From Brevibacillus daliensis (GTDB lineage: Bacteria > Bacillota > Bacilli > Brevibacillales > Brevibacillaceae), in the NCBI RefSeq assembly GCF_021245735.1, contig NZ_JAJISB010000030.1:17954-81953 (forward strand): DNA of 64,000 nucleotides, in the 5' to 3' direction. This document shows, one piece after another, positions 27,159 to 35,150 of this stretch. The position numbers and the translations under genes were made by a program. Below the pieces are notes generated by a model. That model made no database searches, had not been told where the DNA came from, and worked only from the letters and a program-made list of their open reading frames with translations. How positions within the stretch are numbered: position 1 is the first letter of the stretch; every line of letters begins with the position of its first letter.

Positions 27159-27414
27159 AGAAGAAGCACATTTTTTGACAGATAGGAATTAATAAAAATT
27201 CCTATCTGCATAAGTGCAACTAAGGCTTTTCCTGCGCCAGAGGCTTGGAAAAACCAAGTTTTCTAATCTACGAACTCGGTAAGGCCCTGCGAGGGGGCGA
27301 AGACTGTCCGCTACACAGTAAAGAGTGCGGAAAGTGCAAAAAACCAGCTAATGTTTGTCAAGCATTTATGCTAGGTAGGACCTTAAAGGTTCTGGACAAA
27401 AATGTGCTTCTTCT
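27159..27414 (+). mobile_element. MITE-like element with terminal inverted repeats (256 bp)
   Basis: The ends are inverted repeats: AGAAGAAGCACATTTTT at 27159-27175 is exactly complementary to 27398-27414, with weaker pairing for seven more bases. No transposase lies inside; a frame crossing it is not a credible gene. It carries the 88-nt core at 27179-27266. A shortened relative of its right end is at 61181-61234. The size, structure and repetition fit a non-autonomous miniature transposon. Confidence 0.65.
27179..27266 (+). repeat. 88-nt structured repeat, copy 1
   Basis: This copy differs from 63835-63922 at only 5 of 88 positions by my count. It can fold into CAGATAGGAATT/AATTCCTATCTG, TGCA-TAAG-TGCA and CTTGG-AAAAA-CCAAG. 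In the other copy the last hairpin is CTTGGC/GCCAAG, a paired change. Confidence 0.75.
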
Positions 27415-27555
27415 GCCAAGTGCTTCAGAAACTGTTTATAAAAAAGATGAACCGGAATTATCTAAATTTCGGTTCATCTTATTAAATAGTTGAACTAATT
27501 ATAATTTGGCAAAACATCGGGGAGACTAACCAAAAGTTATTGTAAGAGGTGTATT

Positions 27556-27715
27556 AAGAGACAATTTATTTTGGCTATATTCCTTATCTCTTTTTTTACT
27601 ATGTATCCCACTCAAGCAAATGCAATTACTATGCCTTGTAGTATGGTTTTGGAACCAGTTGATAAAAATATGAAAAATGCAAAAGGAACAGCGTTAATTT
27701 ATGAAGTACAACTAA
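27556..27715 (+). pseudogene. 5' fragment of a secreted-protein gene, truncated
   Basis: The frame encodes KRQFILAIFLISFFTMYPTQ followed by ANA, a clean signal peptide, and about 30 residues of mature protein before similarity to anything secreted stops at about 27715. The expected start position reads ATT rather than ATG, after AGAGGTGT. Beyond 27715 the frame runs antisense into the VOC gene. I read this as a deletion remnant; the original function is unknown. Confidence 0.5.
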
Positions 27716-28025
27716 ATCCAGGTTTGAAACCAAACGCTTCTCTTGGTTCATACCCTTTCTCCTTTAACCATTTTACTGAATTTTTTAATCCATCTAATGT
27801 CACTTGAAAAGCAATATGTCTTATTGATGGGTGATATTCTAATTCAACTTTATCCGTTTCCCATAACCCTAACCAACTTTTATCGTTTTCAATCCATAAA
27901 AAAGCTAATTTATCATCAATACTGTGGTCAAACTCTAATCCTAAATTCTTATAGAAATCTATACTTTTTTTTAGATTGCTTACTGGCAAATGTGCTTCAT
28001 ATAGACCTTTAATCATATTTTTCAT
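27716..28025 (-). pseudogene. Glyoxalase/VOC-family protein lacking its C-terminus
   Basis: About 103 residues begin a typical VOC protein (LYEAHLPVSNLKKSIDFYKN, then LGLWETDKVELEY and IRHIAFQVT). It breaks off after REAFGFKP, just before the metal-binding DPDGN strand that every active member needs. The missing part coincides with the junction to the fragment at 27556-27715, so a deletion removed both 3' ends. Probably inactive. The start may be ATG 28014-28016 rather than 28023-28025. Confidence 0.65.
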
Positions 28026-28218
28026 ACCTTTCTTAAAATTTGATAATATGTAGTTATCATACCATTTAAACTTAATAAATTGTATTTGATTGAAATAACT
28101 GCCCTTTTCTAACTAACCAAATATCTAAATGTTAATAATTTTATTATACATAGCGAGATTAAAATAATCGAACTTTTAAAATTTATCAAGACCCAAATTT
28201 AAAAAAGATAGATAAATA

Positions 28219-28265
28219 AAAGGACATAACATATTAGTCATATAAAATATGTTATGTCCTTTTTT
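28219..28265. terminator. Bidirectional terminator
   Basis: AGGACATAACATATT (28221-28235) pairs perfectly with AATATGTTATGTCCT (28246-28260), flanked by A and T runs. It lies downstream of the leftward GrpB-like gene. Confidence 0.85.
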
Positions 28266-28303
28266 CTTCAATTTACTTTCCTGTTAACTTAATAAAAAAC
28301 CTA

Positions 28304-28810
28304 TTAAATTTTTTCTAAAATTGTTCGAATGAAAGTAGTTTTCTCTTCTGTATATTTATGTTTATTATTTTTATTTAACTTTGCTAAATTAAGTTTGAGC
28401 TGTTCATATTCAATTCTTGCTTCATCATTATCTCTCAAGTAATCTCTGAACTTTAGCTGTTCAAGTAAATATTTATTTCCACATTGATACATGTGGATTT
28501 GATAGATTCTTGGTTCACCCTTACTAAAATAGTGTCTATCAGGCAAAATATTTGTTCCTCTATACGAATATCCCAACTCCTCTAAAGGTGAGGAAGTATT
28601 CGCACCATCTTTAAAATCTTTGATTTCTATGGCTATGTCAATAATTGGTTTTGCACTTAAATGTTTTACTGATGTACTTCCTATGTGGTGAATATTCATT
28701 ATATATTCACCTATTTTATCTTGTATTTTTTCTTTCTCTGAAAAAAATTTTTTATTCCATTCCTCTGTCCAAGGAACTAAGAATACTTCTCCTTTTGGCA
28801 AGCCTAACAT
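28304..28810 (-). CDS. GrpB/UPF0157 family nucleotidyltransferase-like protein
   Basis: A 168-residue protein with the GrpB signature IHHIGSTSVKHLSAKPIIDI and a later PDRHYFSKG segment. The fold belongs to the nucleotidyltransferase superfamily, and biological roles are mostly unknown; some relatives are fused to CoA-metabolism or resistance genes. ATG 28808-28810 follows AAGGGGG. Its neighbours are degraded genes and an IS, so it may be part of acquired DNA. Confidence 0.85.
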   Translation of the reverse strand: MLGLPKGEVFLVPWTEEWNKKFFSEKEKIQDKIGEYIMNIHHIGSTSVKHLSAKPIIDIAIEIKDFKDGANTSSPLEELGYSYRGTNILPDRHYFSKGEPRIYQIHMYQCGNKYLLEQLKFRDYLRDNDEARIEYEQLKLNLAKLNKNNKHKYTEEKTTFIRTILEKI

Positions 28811-28897
28811 CTTATTCCCCCTTTTAACGTTAATACCGTTTTTTTAACCATTGGAATATTATACCACACTGAAAGACTCTTTTAATACTCTGCCCTG

Positions 28898-28949
28898 TTA
28901 GTTGAAGAAGAAATTGAGAACGTTGTTCTCCCCCTTCTTCTTCAACTAA
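28898..28949. repeat. Inverted repeat, 15-bp arms
   Basis: TTAGTTGAAGAAGAA (28898-28912) is perfectly complementary to 28935-28949, with an inner GAGAAC/GTTCTC stem. Directly after it AAACCAGCTAATAGTTTGTC matches, with one inserted base, a segment inside the MITE at about 27342. It may be a relic of the same element family or a terminator. Confidence 0.55.
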
Positions 28950-29078
28950 ACCAGCTAATAGTTTGTCAAACATTTCGATAAATAATGAAATTCTAGCGTG
29001 TTATACTGAAAGCAGGACATGACAAATAAGCTTCCTATGATCTCATGGAAGTTACTTGAATACATGTAAATCTTTGTT

Positions 29079-30314
29079 TTATGCAACATCTTGGAAGACG
29101 GTTTTGTTTTTCAAAAGAGCGTAAATCCAATGTAAAAGCTTATTAGCACAGGCAATAATAGATACTCGATATGGTTTTCCTTCTTCACGTTTCTTATCAT
29201 AAAAGGCTCGTAATTTCTTATTCCGAGGAATGAGTTCTTTTGTTGTTCGGCTTTTACGTGAATCTCGGATGGCACAACGGACAGCTGTAAATAAGGCGTG
29301 TCTTAACCTGCTAGAACCTCTTTTCGTAATGCGATTTTTGGTACCTTTAAAGGTGCCAGATTCAAATACGCTAGGATCAATTCCCGCAAAGGCAACCAAC
29401 TTTTTTGGGTGATTAAACCGATCTATTTCTCCAATTTCAGAAATTATCGTTGCCGCGATTTTTTCACCGATACCAGGAATGGATTGGATAATCTTATATT
29501 CTTCTATATTTTTTGCTAAAGCATCTATCTCTTCTTCAAGGTTGGATAGATGCTTTTTGTATTCCAGAAGAATCCCAATAAGCATCTTTAAACTAATCAA
29601 AAGACTTTGGTATAAAGTCTGTTGAAAGGGGTTTCTACTTGCGGCGCTGATTAGTTTACTTGCTTGATTACTTGCCCATTTCTGCGAACGACTGTTACAC
29701 AGTTCCTTAATCTTTTTGGATACTGTCTCTTCACTAGCCATTAGGATTTCTTCTGAAGTAGGAAAGGTCAATATAGTAAGCAATGAAACATCTGAATATA
29801 AGTCTCCAAACACACCTACATACTCTGGAAACACTTGATCCAACACAGATTGAAATTGTAGTTTTGTTTGTACATACATACCAGTTAAATTCTCGTGCTG
29901 TCTCGTAAGATTACGCAAGTTTAATAGTTGAATGCCACGTTTTTTATAAGACTCTAAATCCTCTTTGTAATACATCTCGCAGAGATGTTGGGCATCGATG
30001 ATATCTGTCTTCACTTTGCGTAAGCTGGTACTCTTTGCTCGATAAGAAATAAGTGGATTTATTATTATTAATAGGTATCCACGCTTTTCAAAAAACTGTA
30101 CAACTGGCATATGATAATGTCCTGTTGACTCCATGACGATTGGTGGTTTAATACCTGATACATCTTCTACTTCTTTCAGAAATGTATGAAGTACATGTAA
30201 ACCTTCTAGTGTATGTGCTACTTTAAAACTCTTTTTGAATGGTTTCTTTTTCTCCAAGAATGCTTGAACCTGACTTTCTCCTTTTGCGACATCCAGACCA
30301 ACGACTGGATTCAT
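29079..30314 (-). CDS. IS110-family transposase (DEDD recombinase)
   Basis: A 411-residue, full-length transposase. The N-terminal RuvC-like DEDD domain is visible in GLDVAKGESQV (Asp), ESTGHYH (Glu) and KTDIIDAQHL (Asp, Asp). The C-terminal Transposase_20 domain carries the helix-hairpin-helix IQSIPGIGEKIAATI and the serine-region FKGTKNRITKRGSSRLRHAL. No frameshift was seen, so the enzyme may be active. Recombination in this family is guided by a bridge RNA from the element's non-coding end, present here upstream of the gene. Confidence 0.95.
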   Translation of the reverse strand: MNPVVGLDVAKGESQVQAFLEKKKPFKKSFKVAHTLEGLHVLHTFLKEVEDVSGIKPPIVMESTGHYHMPVVQFFEKRGYLLIIINPLISYRAKSTSLRKVKTDIIDAQHLCEMYYKEDLESYKKRGIQLLNLRNLTRQHENLTGMYVQTKLQFQSVLDQVFPEYVGVFGDLYSDVSLLTILTFPTSEEILMASEETVSKKIKELCNSRSQKWASNQASKLISAASRNPFQQTLYQSLLISLKMLIGILLEYKKHLSNLEEEIDALAKNIEEYKIIQSIPGIGEKIAATIISEIGEIDRFNHPKKLVAFAGIDPSVFESGTFKGTKNRITKRGSSRLRHALFTAVRCAIRDSRKSRTTKELIPRNKKLRAFYDKKREEGKPYRVSIIACANKLLHWIYALLKNKTVFQDVA

Positions 30315-30329
30315 GTGTATCTCCTCCTT

Positions 30330-30498
30330 ATTAATTAATTCACTGGTAACCCCTATGGCTGCTTATAGTGTCATAGCTTCGCTTGTTATACGAGATCTAA
30401 GTCCCAACCAGCTTCAATCATGTTTCTATAAGTAGGGGGCGAACGGTTTAGCTGACGGGATTATATTCCCACGGGCAGGGACGTTCTACCCCAGCTAC
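30330..30498 (-). ncRNA. Probable bridge RNA of the IS110 element
   Basis: The 240 bases before the transposase start are non-coding and structured. Read leftwards, AGCTG (30492-30496) pairs with CAGCT (30450-30454), enclosing GGGA/TCCC and a GGG/CCC stem. Further stems are possible towards the gene. In known IS110-group elements this leader yields a bridge RNA that pairs with donor and target DNA. The limits are estimated from the promoter and the transposase ribosome-binding site. Confidence 0.55.
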
Positions 30499-30503
30499 CT
30501 TTA

Positions 30504-30532
30504 GTATTCTAGAACCTAAACAAAAAGGTCAA
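30504..30532 (-). promoter_or_regulatory. Probable promoter for the bridge RNA and transposase
   Basis: Read leftwards: TTGACC (30532-30527), a 17-base spacer and GAATAC (30509-30504). The -10 is imperfect. Transcription would start near the first leader stem. Confidence 0.45.
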
Positions 30533-30755
30533 CCAATAACTAAAATGTCCTTTACAAAGTGGATATTTTAAACATGGTCAACCTTATAATACGAACGGAG
30601 CAGGTTTGTTCAATAAGAAATCACAAAAGGAATGAGCATTTACTGTAAAATAAGATTAGACGTAGTAATGTCTAATAAAAAAGTAACGCAAAAAATTGAG
30701 ATGAAGCACATTAGTATTATTACACGACAAAAATAAAAATATATGGAGGTTAGTA

Positions 30756-31043
30756 ATGTTATTTATGATATTTGGGGTTATTGCAATAGTAGCAACTTTT
30801 ATAAATCTTTATATGTATAAAGTAGGAAAGGATTATAAGCTTGCTATGGCGATGGGATTATCATTTACAGCATTAACACTTTGTGCAGAATACAGTCTTG
30901 TATCGGTGTGGGTAGAAGTGGAAGATTGGGCAGCTTTAATGGATGTAGTACCTGGTATGGAAAGGGCATTATGGTTTTTGACAATTGTTTCTATCTTACT
31001 AAATATAGCACCTATACTTTTAGAACGAAAAGGTAAGAAATAA
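30756..31043 (+). CDS. Small membrane protein of unknown function
   Basis: A 95-residue protein after ATGGAGG. Three hydrophobic segments are visible (about 1-20, 30-52 and 72-90), with an acidic loop VEVEDWAALMDVVPGMER between the last two. It resembles short conserved hypothetical proteins of bacilli; no function is known. It lies beside the IS element. Confidence 0.7.
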   Translation: MLFMIFGVIAIVATFINLYMYKVGKDYKLAMAMGLSFTALTLCAEYSLVSVWVEVEDWAALMDVVPGMERALWFLTIVSILLNIAPILLERKGKK

Positions 31044-31365
31044 TGACTAATTGTCACATCATTTATATAATATGCAATTATTGTGTAAGTCTTTATGTAT
31101 AACTAACGGGGTGGCTTTAGTAAAAGAAGAAAGGGTTCTACATATTAGATATGACTAATATGTAGAACCCTTTAATTTTCCTATCTTTTTTAAAATTAGG
31201 TCTTGATAATTTATAAAAGAACGATAATTTATATTAAAGATTGATAAAAACGTTCTGTAAAAAATGTTTCTTTTGTTCAGTAATCGGTCATTTAATTGAA
31301 CACCAATGAAACCAATATAAACGTACATTATGCGAACATAATCAGAGGAGAGGAGTTTGTAGTTG
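31044..31365. other. Intergenic region between the small membrane protein and ant(9)
   Basis: It holds the strong hairpin at 31131-31172 and then about 190 AT-rich bases before the resistance gene. I see no reading frame with a ribosome-binding site and no conserved RNA. The ant(9) promoter must be in the second half. Confidence 0.5.
31129..31180. terminator. Strong bidirectional-type terminator
   Basis: AAGGGTTCTACATATTAG (31131-31148) pairs perfectly over 18 bp with 31155-31172, loop ATATGA, followed by a T-rich tail. Confidence 0.85.
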
Positions 31366-32166
31366 ATGAGCGATTTGAGTAACGAAAAAATACCAAAGCA
31401 AGCGATGCAAGCATTAAAAACCGTAGAGGAGTTGCTTGGAAGTTCGATAGTCGGGGTATTTCTATTTGGTTCTGCAGTAAATGGTGGTTTACGCATTAAC
31501 AGTGATGTAGATGTCCTAGTGGTCGTGAATCATAGTTTACCTGAAGTAACTCGAAAAAAACTAACAGACAGACTAATGCTTATATCTGGAAAGATAGGAA
31601 ATACAGATTCTGTGAGACCACTTGAAGTCACGGTTATAAACCATAGTGATGTTGTACCTTGGCGATATCCACCAAGAAATGAATATACCTATGGTGAGTG
31701 GCTCAGGAGTGAGTTTGAGAAAGGACAAATCCAGGAACCAACCTATGACCCTGATTTGGCTATTGTTTTATCACAAGCGAGAAAGAATAGCATTTCTCTA
31801 TTTGGTCCTGATGCTTCAGATATAATTGATCCCGTTCCGATGACAGATATTCGAAGAGCGATTGAGGAGTCTTTGCCAGGGTTGATTGAGGGTATCAAAG
31901 GTGATGAGCGTAATGTAATTTTAACCCTGGCTCGAATGTGGCAGACAGTGTCTATCGGTGAAATTTCTCCAAAAGATGTGGCTGCAAAATGGGCTTTTCC
32001 TCGGTTGCCCAAAGAATATTCGACTTTACTCGACTTAGCCAGAAAAGCCTATCGAGGAGAATATGTTGATAAGTGGGAAGGACTGGATTCCGAGGTGACA
32101 GCACTCATTAATCATATGAAAAACTCTATAGAATCTTGTCTTAGCCAAACCCAGGAAAAGCGATAA
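31366..32166 (+). CDS. ant(9): ANT(9)-type aminoglycoside nucleotidyltransferase (spectinomycin adenylyltransferase)
   Basis: A 266-residue protein that follows the known ANT(9) sequence from end to end. The nucleotidyltransferase signature GSAVNGGLRINSDVDVLVVV is intact, followed by GKIGNTDSVRPLEVTVI and the C-terminal helical domain with KGDERNVILTLARMWQTV. Expected reaction: AMP transfer to spectinomycin. ATG 31366 follows GGAGAGGAG. Neighbouring IS110 and gene fragments suggest acquired DNA, but no resistance plasmid or transposon ends are seen. Confidence 0.92.
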   Translation: MSDLSNEKIPKQAMQALKTVEELLGSSIVGVFLFGSAVNGGLRINSDVDVLVVVNHSLPEVTRKKLTDRLMLISGKIGNTDSVRPLEVTVINHSDVVPWRYPPRNEYTYGEWLRSEFEKGQIQEPTYDPDLAIVLSQARKNSISLFGPDASDIIDPVPMTDIRRAIEESLPGLIEGIKGDERNVILTLARMWQTVSIGEISPKDVAAKWAFPRLPKEYSTLLDLARKAYRGEYVDKWEGLDSEVTALINHMKNSIESCLSQTQEKR

Positions 32167-32412
32167 CAATACAATAGAAATTTTGTACACATTTTCTAGA
32201 ACTATATATCATTAATGAGATATTGCAGAATCCTCAAACGGAAATAAGCTGAAGTAGGATCAAGACAATTCTTTACATCCTTGCACCCTCCAGTCATAAA
32301 GGAAAATAACTACAAAAAAGAGAATAAAAGTACCGTGTTACTATTATCAGAACAGATTACTGCCAGAAAATAGTATTAGATAAAACTATTCGTGCATGAG
32401 CGGGAGGAAATA

Positions 32413-32871
32413 ATGGTGGAAAAGAGGAATGAAGTCTTGTTTAATCAGCTTCGTATGTATCGAGATTATTTGCTTGCGGTATCAGATGTCTCGGAAGAAG
32501 CTGCCAATGTAATTCCATCAGGATGTAACAACAATATTCGCTGGAATCTGGGGCATGTTTATCTGGATCAGTACCTCTGGATTCAACATCTGACGAAGGA
32601 ACCGATTGAACTTCCTGAAGGGTTCCGAGAGTGGTTTGATTATGGGACGAGCCCGGCTAATTTCTCTGATGATACACCTGATCTTGCCACCCTTCGTGAT
32701 TTATTGAAGATACAACCTAAGGCGATTTTAGAGGCGTATGGGAATCGATTAGAAGAAGAGTTTGCTCCGACAGAAGCTGGCATGCATACGATATCACAGG
32801 TTCTAGTGAGGACTATTTTTCATGAAGGTCTTCATATGAATGCCATACAATCAATATGCAAATTTTTATAG
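32413..32871 (+). CDS. DinB-family protein
   Basis: A 152-residue four-helix DinB/YfiT-like protein. The metal ligands are visible as NLGHVYLDQY near residue 46 and FHEGLHMNAI near 138-142. Many relatives are thiol-dependent transferases or have no known role. ATG 32413 follows GGGAGG; an in-frame GTG at 32392 is unlikely. It is the last gene before the left direct repeat. Confidence 0.82.
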   Translation: MVEKRNEVLFNQLRMYRDYLLAVSDVSEEAANVIPSGCNNNIRWNLGHVYLDQYLWIQHLTKEPIELPEGFREWFDYGTSPANFSDDTPDLATLRDLLKIQPKAILEAYGNRLEEEFAPTEAGMHTISQVLVRTIFHEGLHMNAIQSICKFL

Positions 32872-32887
32872 TATTTTTACGGAGATT

Positions 32888-33058
32888 CTAGTAGTAACAA
32901 CGAACAAACCGGAATTTTAGAAGCACGATCTGATAAAGACCAGATTAGTGACTTACTTAACTCCGGTTTTTTTACGTTAACTATGAAAAACCTAGCTTGT
33001 TCTGTTTTGATGTACATGAAAAACCTCCAAGTAGAGAAAGAGCCGTTTCATAATATGA
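32888..33058 (+). repeat. Left direct repeat flanking the catabolic cluster
   Basis: About 170 bases match 49136-49303 in the same orientation, with roughly 17 substitutions and a few one-base gaps. The first half forms a terminator: AAACCGGA near 32906 pairs with TCCGGTTT followed by T7 at 32962-32974, with an inner ATCTGAT hairpin. The second half (TAGCTTGTTCTGTTTTGATG and on) has no coding sense but is equally conserved. Confidence 0.85.
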
Positions 33059-33141
33059 AATAACTGAATTGTCAGTCTATTGTTCAGGGGTTATAACTAA
33101 ACTATTAGCAATTTTATCTGAAAGTGAAGGAGGAAAATCTG

Positions 33142-33627
33142 ATGGATGACAAACAATTTCGGCGTACACTTGGTTCATTTGCTTCTGGAGTTACAATTGT
33201 AACGGGAGTTGATCAGGAAAAGAGAAAAGTTGGTTTAACTGTAAGTGCTTTCTCTTCGTTGTCACTTAATCCACCGCTTATTCTCGTATGTATAGACAAA
33301 CGTAGTGATAGTTTGTCAGCTTTTGCAAAGGGACGTCCATTTGCGATTAATATCTTGAGTGAAGAGCAGAGTGATACAGCTATGATATTTGCCAAAAAAG
33401 GCATTGATAAATTTGAAAACGTTACCATTTCAATCACTGAGCAGAATGTTCCAGTTCTCAACCAGAATTTAGCGACATTGCATTGTGAAGTCCACAATGT
33501 TGTCGAAGGTGGAGATCACGACATTATTATTGGACTGGTAAAAGAAAGTGAAATTCATGAAAGAAAGCCGTTGTTATATTATAATGGCCAGCTAGGTAAT
33601 TTGAAGGTCGAATCAACTGTTGGATAG
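33142..33627 (+). CDS. Flavin reductase (HpaC-like)
   Basis: A 161-residue NAD(P)H:flavin oxidoreductase of the HpaC/DIM6 domain family. The split-barrel pattern FRRTLGSFASGVTIVTG, VSAFSSLSLNPPLILVCIDK and the late GDHDIIIGLV are all present. It would supply reduced FMN/FAD to the luciferase-like monooxygenase at 43949. ATG 33142 follows AAGGAGG; GTG 33124 is an alternative. First gene inside the left repeat. Confidence 0.88.
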   Translation: MDDKQFRRTLGSFASGVTIVTGVDQEKRKVGLTVSAFSSLSLNPPLILVCIDKRSDSLSAFAKGRPFAINILSEEQSDTAMIFAKKGIDKFENVTISITEQNVPVLNQNLATLHCEVHNVVEGGDHDIIIGLVKESEIHERKPLLYYNGQLGNLKVESTVG

Positions 33628-33739
33628 CAGAAGAAATAGAAGAGAGTAGCAAAATAAATGTCTTTCATAAAACGTCTTGAGTATGTAGAAGTAGAGCTAT
33701 AAGCAAGAATGTTTTCAAGAAAATAAGGGGGTTTTACTT

Positions 33740-34651
33740 ATGGGAGTAATGCGTTTAGGCAGAGCGGAATTACGTGTGATGGATTTGGAAAAATCGGCGG
33801 AGTATTACAAGAATATTATCGGATTGGATGAAACAGCACGTGATGGAGAACGCGTCTATTTGAAAGCATGGGATGAATACGATCACCACAGTGTTGTGTT
33901 AAAAAAAGCAGATTCACCAGGAATTGATCATCTAGCTTTTAAAGTGGAACGAAGCGATGACTTAGATAAATTTGAATCCAAAATTGAACAGTTCGGATTA
34001 ACGTTAACGCGTGTTTCGAATCGAACACGAGCTGGGGAAGGGGAGGCTATTCGATTTCAGTTACCAACGGGTCATTTTGTAGAGCTTTATCATGAGATTG
34101 AATTCCTAGGTACAAAAACTGGCACATTAAATCCGCATCCGTGGCCAGATGGACTCCGAGGGATTGCACCACACCGTCTCGACCACGTGCTAATGACTGG
34201 TGATGATTTAACGAATACGACTCGATTTTTTGTCGATGTTCTTGATTTCCGTCAAAGTGAAAAGATCATGACAGTAGATGGAGAACAAATGGTTGGCAGC
34301 TTTATGTTTAAAACAAATACGGCACACGATATTGCCTTTATCAAAGGACCAGATGCGAAATTACATCATTGTGCGTTCCATGTAGACAACTGGTATGACG
34401 TCTTAAAAGCAGCCGATATATTGACTAGACATGAAGTACCCATCGAAGTGACTCCTACTCGTCATGGTATCACACGTGGAGAAACCATCTATTTCTTCGA
34501 TCCTTCAGGTAATCGAAATGAAGCTTTTGCAAGCGGTTATATCACGTATCCAGATTTTCCAACCATTACATGGACAGAGGATAAAATCGGACAAGGAATT
34601 TTTTATCATCGTCGTGAGTTAATGGAGTCATTTGTAAAAGCACTAACCTAG
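33740..34651 (+). CDS. Extradiol catechol 2,3-dioxygenase
   Basis: A 303-residue two-domain VOC enzyme that opens catecholic rings beside the hydroxyls. Iron ligands fit XylE-type enzymes: His149 (HRLDHVL), His210 (KLHHCAFHVD) and Glu261 (GNRNEAF). TPTRHGITRGETIYFFDPSG is the family signature. Length matches catechol 2,3-dioxygenases (about 305). The XylT-like ferredoxin in the same cluster, known to reactivate such enzymes, supports the call. The exact ring substrate is unknown. Confidence 0.9.
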   Translation: MGVMRLGRAELRVMDLEKSAEYYKNIIGLDETARDGERVYLKAWDEYDHHSVVLKKADSPGIDHLAFKVERSDDLDKFESKIEQFGLTLTRVSNRTRAGEGEAIRFQLPTGHFVELYHEIEFLGTKTGTLNPHPWPDGLRGIAPHRLDHVLMTGDDLTNTTRFFVDVLDFRQSEKIMTVDGEQMVGSFMFKTNTAHDIAFIKGPDAKLHHCAFHVDNWYDVLKAADILTRHEVPIEVTPTRHGITRGETIYFFDPSGNRNEAFASGYITYPDFPTITWTEDKIGQGIFYHRRELMESFVKALT

Positions 34652-34670
34652 GATGAAGGGGGGAAGCTCT

Positions 34671-35114
34671 TTGATATTAAACACACGACCGACCCTTACA
34701 TTAGAAGCAGCTCAAATTATGATGGATGGAGCATGTCAGAAAGCAAAAGATTTAGGAATTACGATTAATGTAGCGATAACAGATCAAGGTGCTAATTTAC
34801 TTGCTTTTGCCAGAATGGATGATGCCCCCTTGCTAAGCTCAGAAATCGCTCAAAACAAGGCATATACCGCAGCCAGCTTTGGATTACCTACCCATGAATG
34901 GTATCCCATGATTCAGTCAGAACCTGCTCTTTTACACGGGATTGTTCATACAAATCGTCTAGTTGTTTTTGGTGGGGGTATACCTGTAGTTCACGAAAAT
35001 CATTTAATCGGGGGAATTGGGGTATCTGGAGGTTCGGCCGAACAAGATGTTACGTGTGCTGAAGCTGGTGTTCATGCCTTATACTCCAAGCTTAATAAAA
35101 CGACTATCTTGTAG
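34671..35114 (+). CDS. GlcG/HbpS family protein (DUF336)
   Basis: About 147 residues from TTG 34671, which follows GGGGGG; an ATG at 34653 has no site. The pattern AIMMDGACQKAKDLG-like helix, VAITDQGANLLAFARMDDAP and GGIPVVHENHLIGGIGVSGG are family hallmarks. Relatives bind haem or small ligands, and many occur in catabolic operons with unknown roles. Here it follows the dioxygenase directly. Confidence 0.85.
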   Translation: MILNTRPTLTLEAAQIMMDGACQKAKDLGITINVAITDQGANLLAFARMDDAPLLSSEIAQNKAYTAASFGLPTHEWYPMIQSEPALLHGIVHTNRLVVFGGGIPVVHENHLIGGIGVSGGSAEQDVTCAEAGVHALYSKLNKTTIL

Positions 35115-35150
35115 GAAATGTTGTAATAACATTGATAGGAGGCCTATTAA

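Larger units (their letters stand above)
29040..30560 (-). mobile_element. IS110-family insertion sequence (approximate limits)
   Basis: It contains one IS110-type transposase gene and a long structured non-coding leader upstream of it. IS110 elements lack terminal inverted repeats, so the ends cannot be fixed by eye. The left limit here is set near the transposase 3' flank and the right one just past the leader promoter. Confidence 0.7.

Noticed and set aside
27245..27493. Rightward frame of 82 codons across the MITE
   Set aside because: It runs through the element's core and right inverted repeat, has no start signal and no protein-like conservation.
30361..30500. Riboswitch in the region upstream of the transposase
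   Set aside because: The structure fits an IS110 leader and no ligand-riboswitch signature was recognised.
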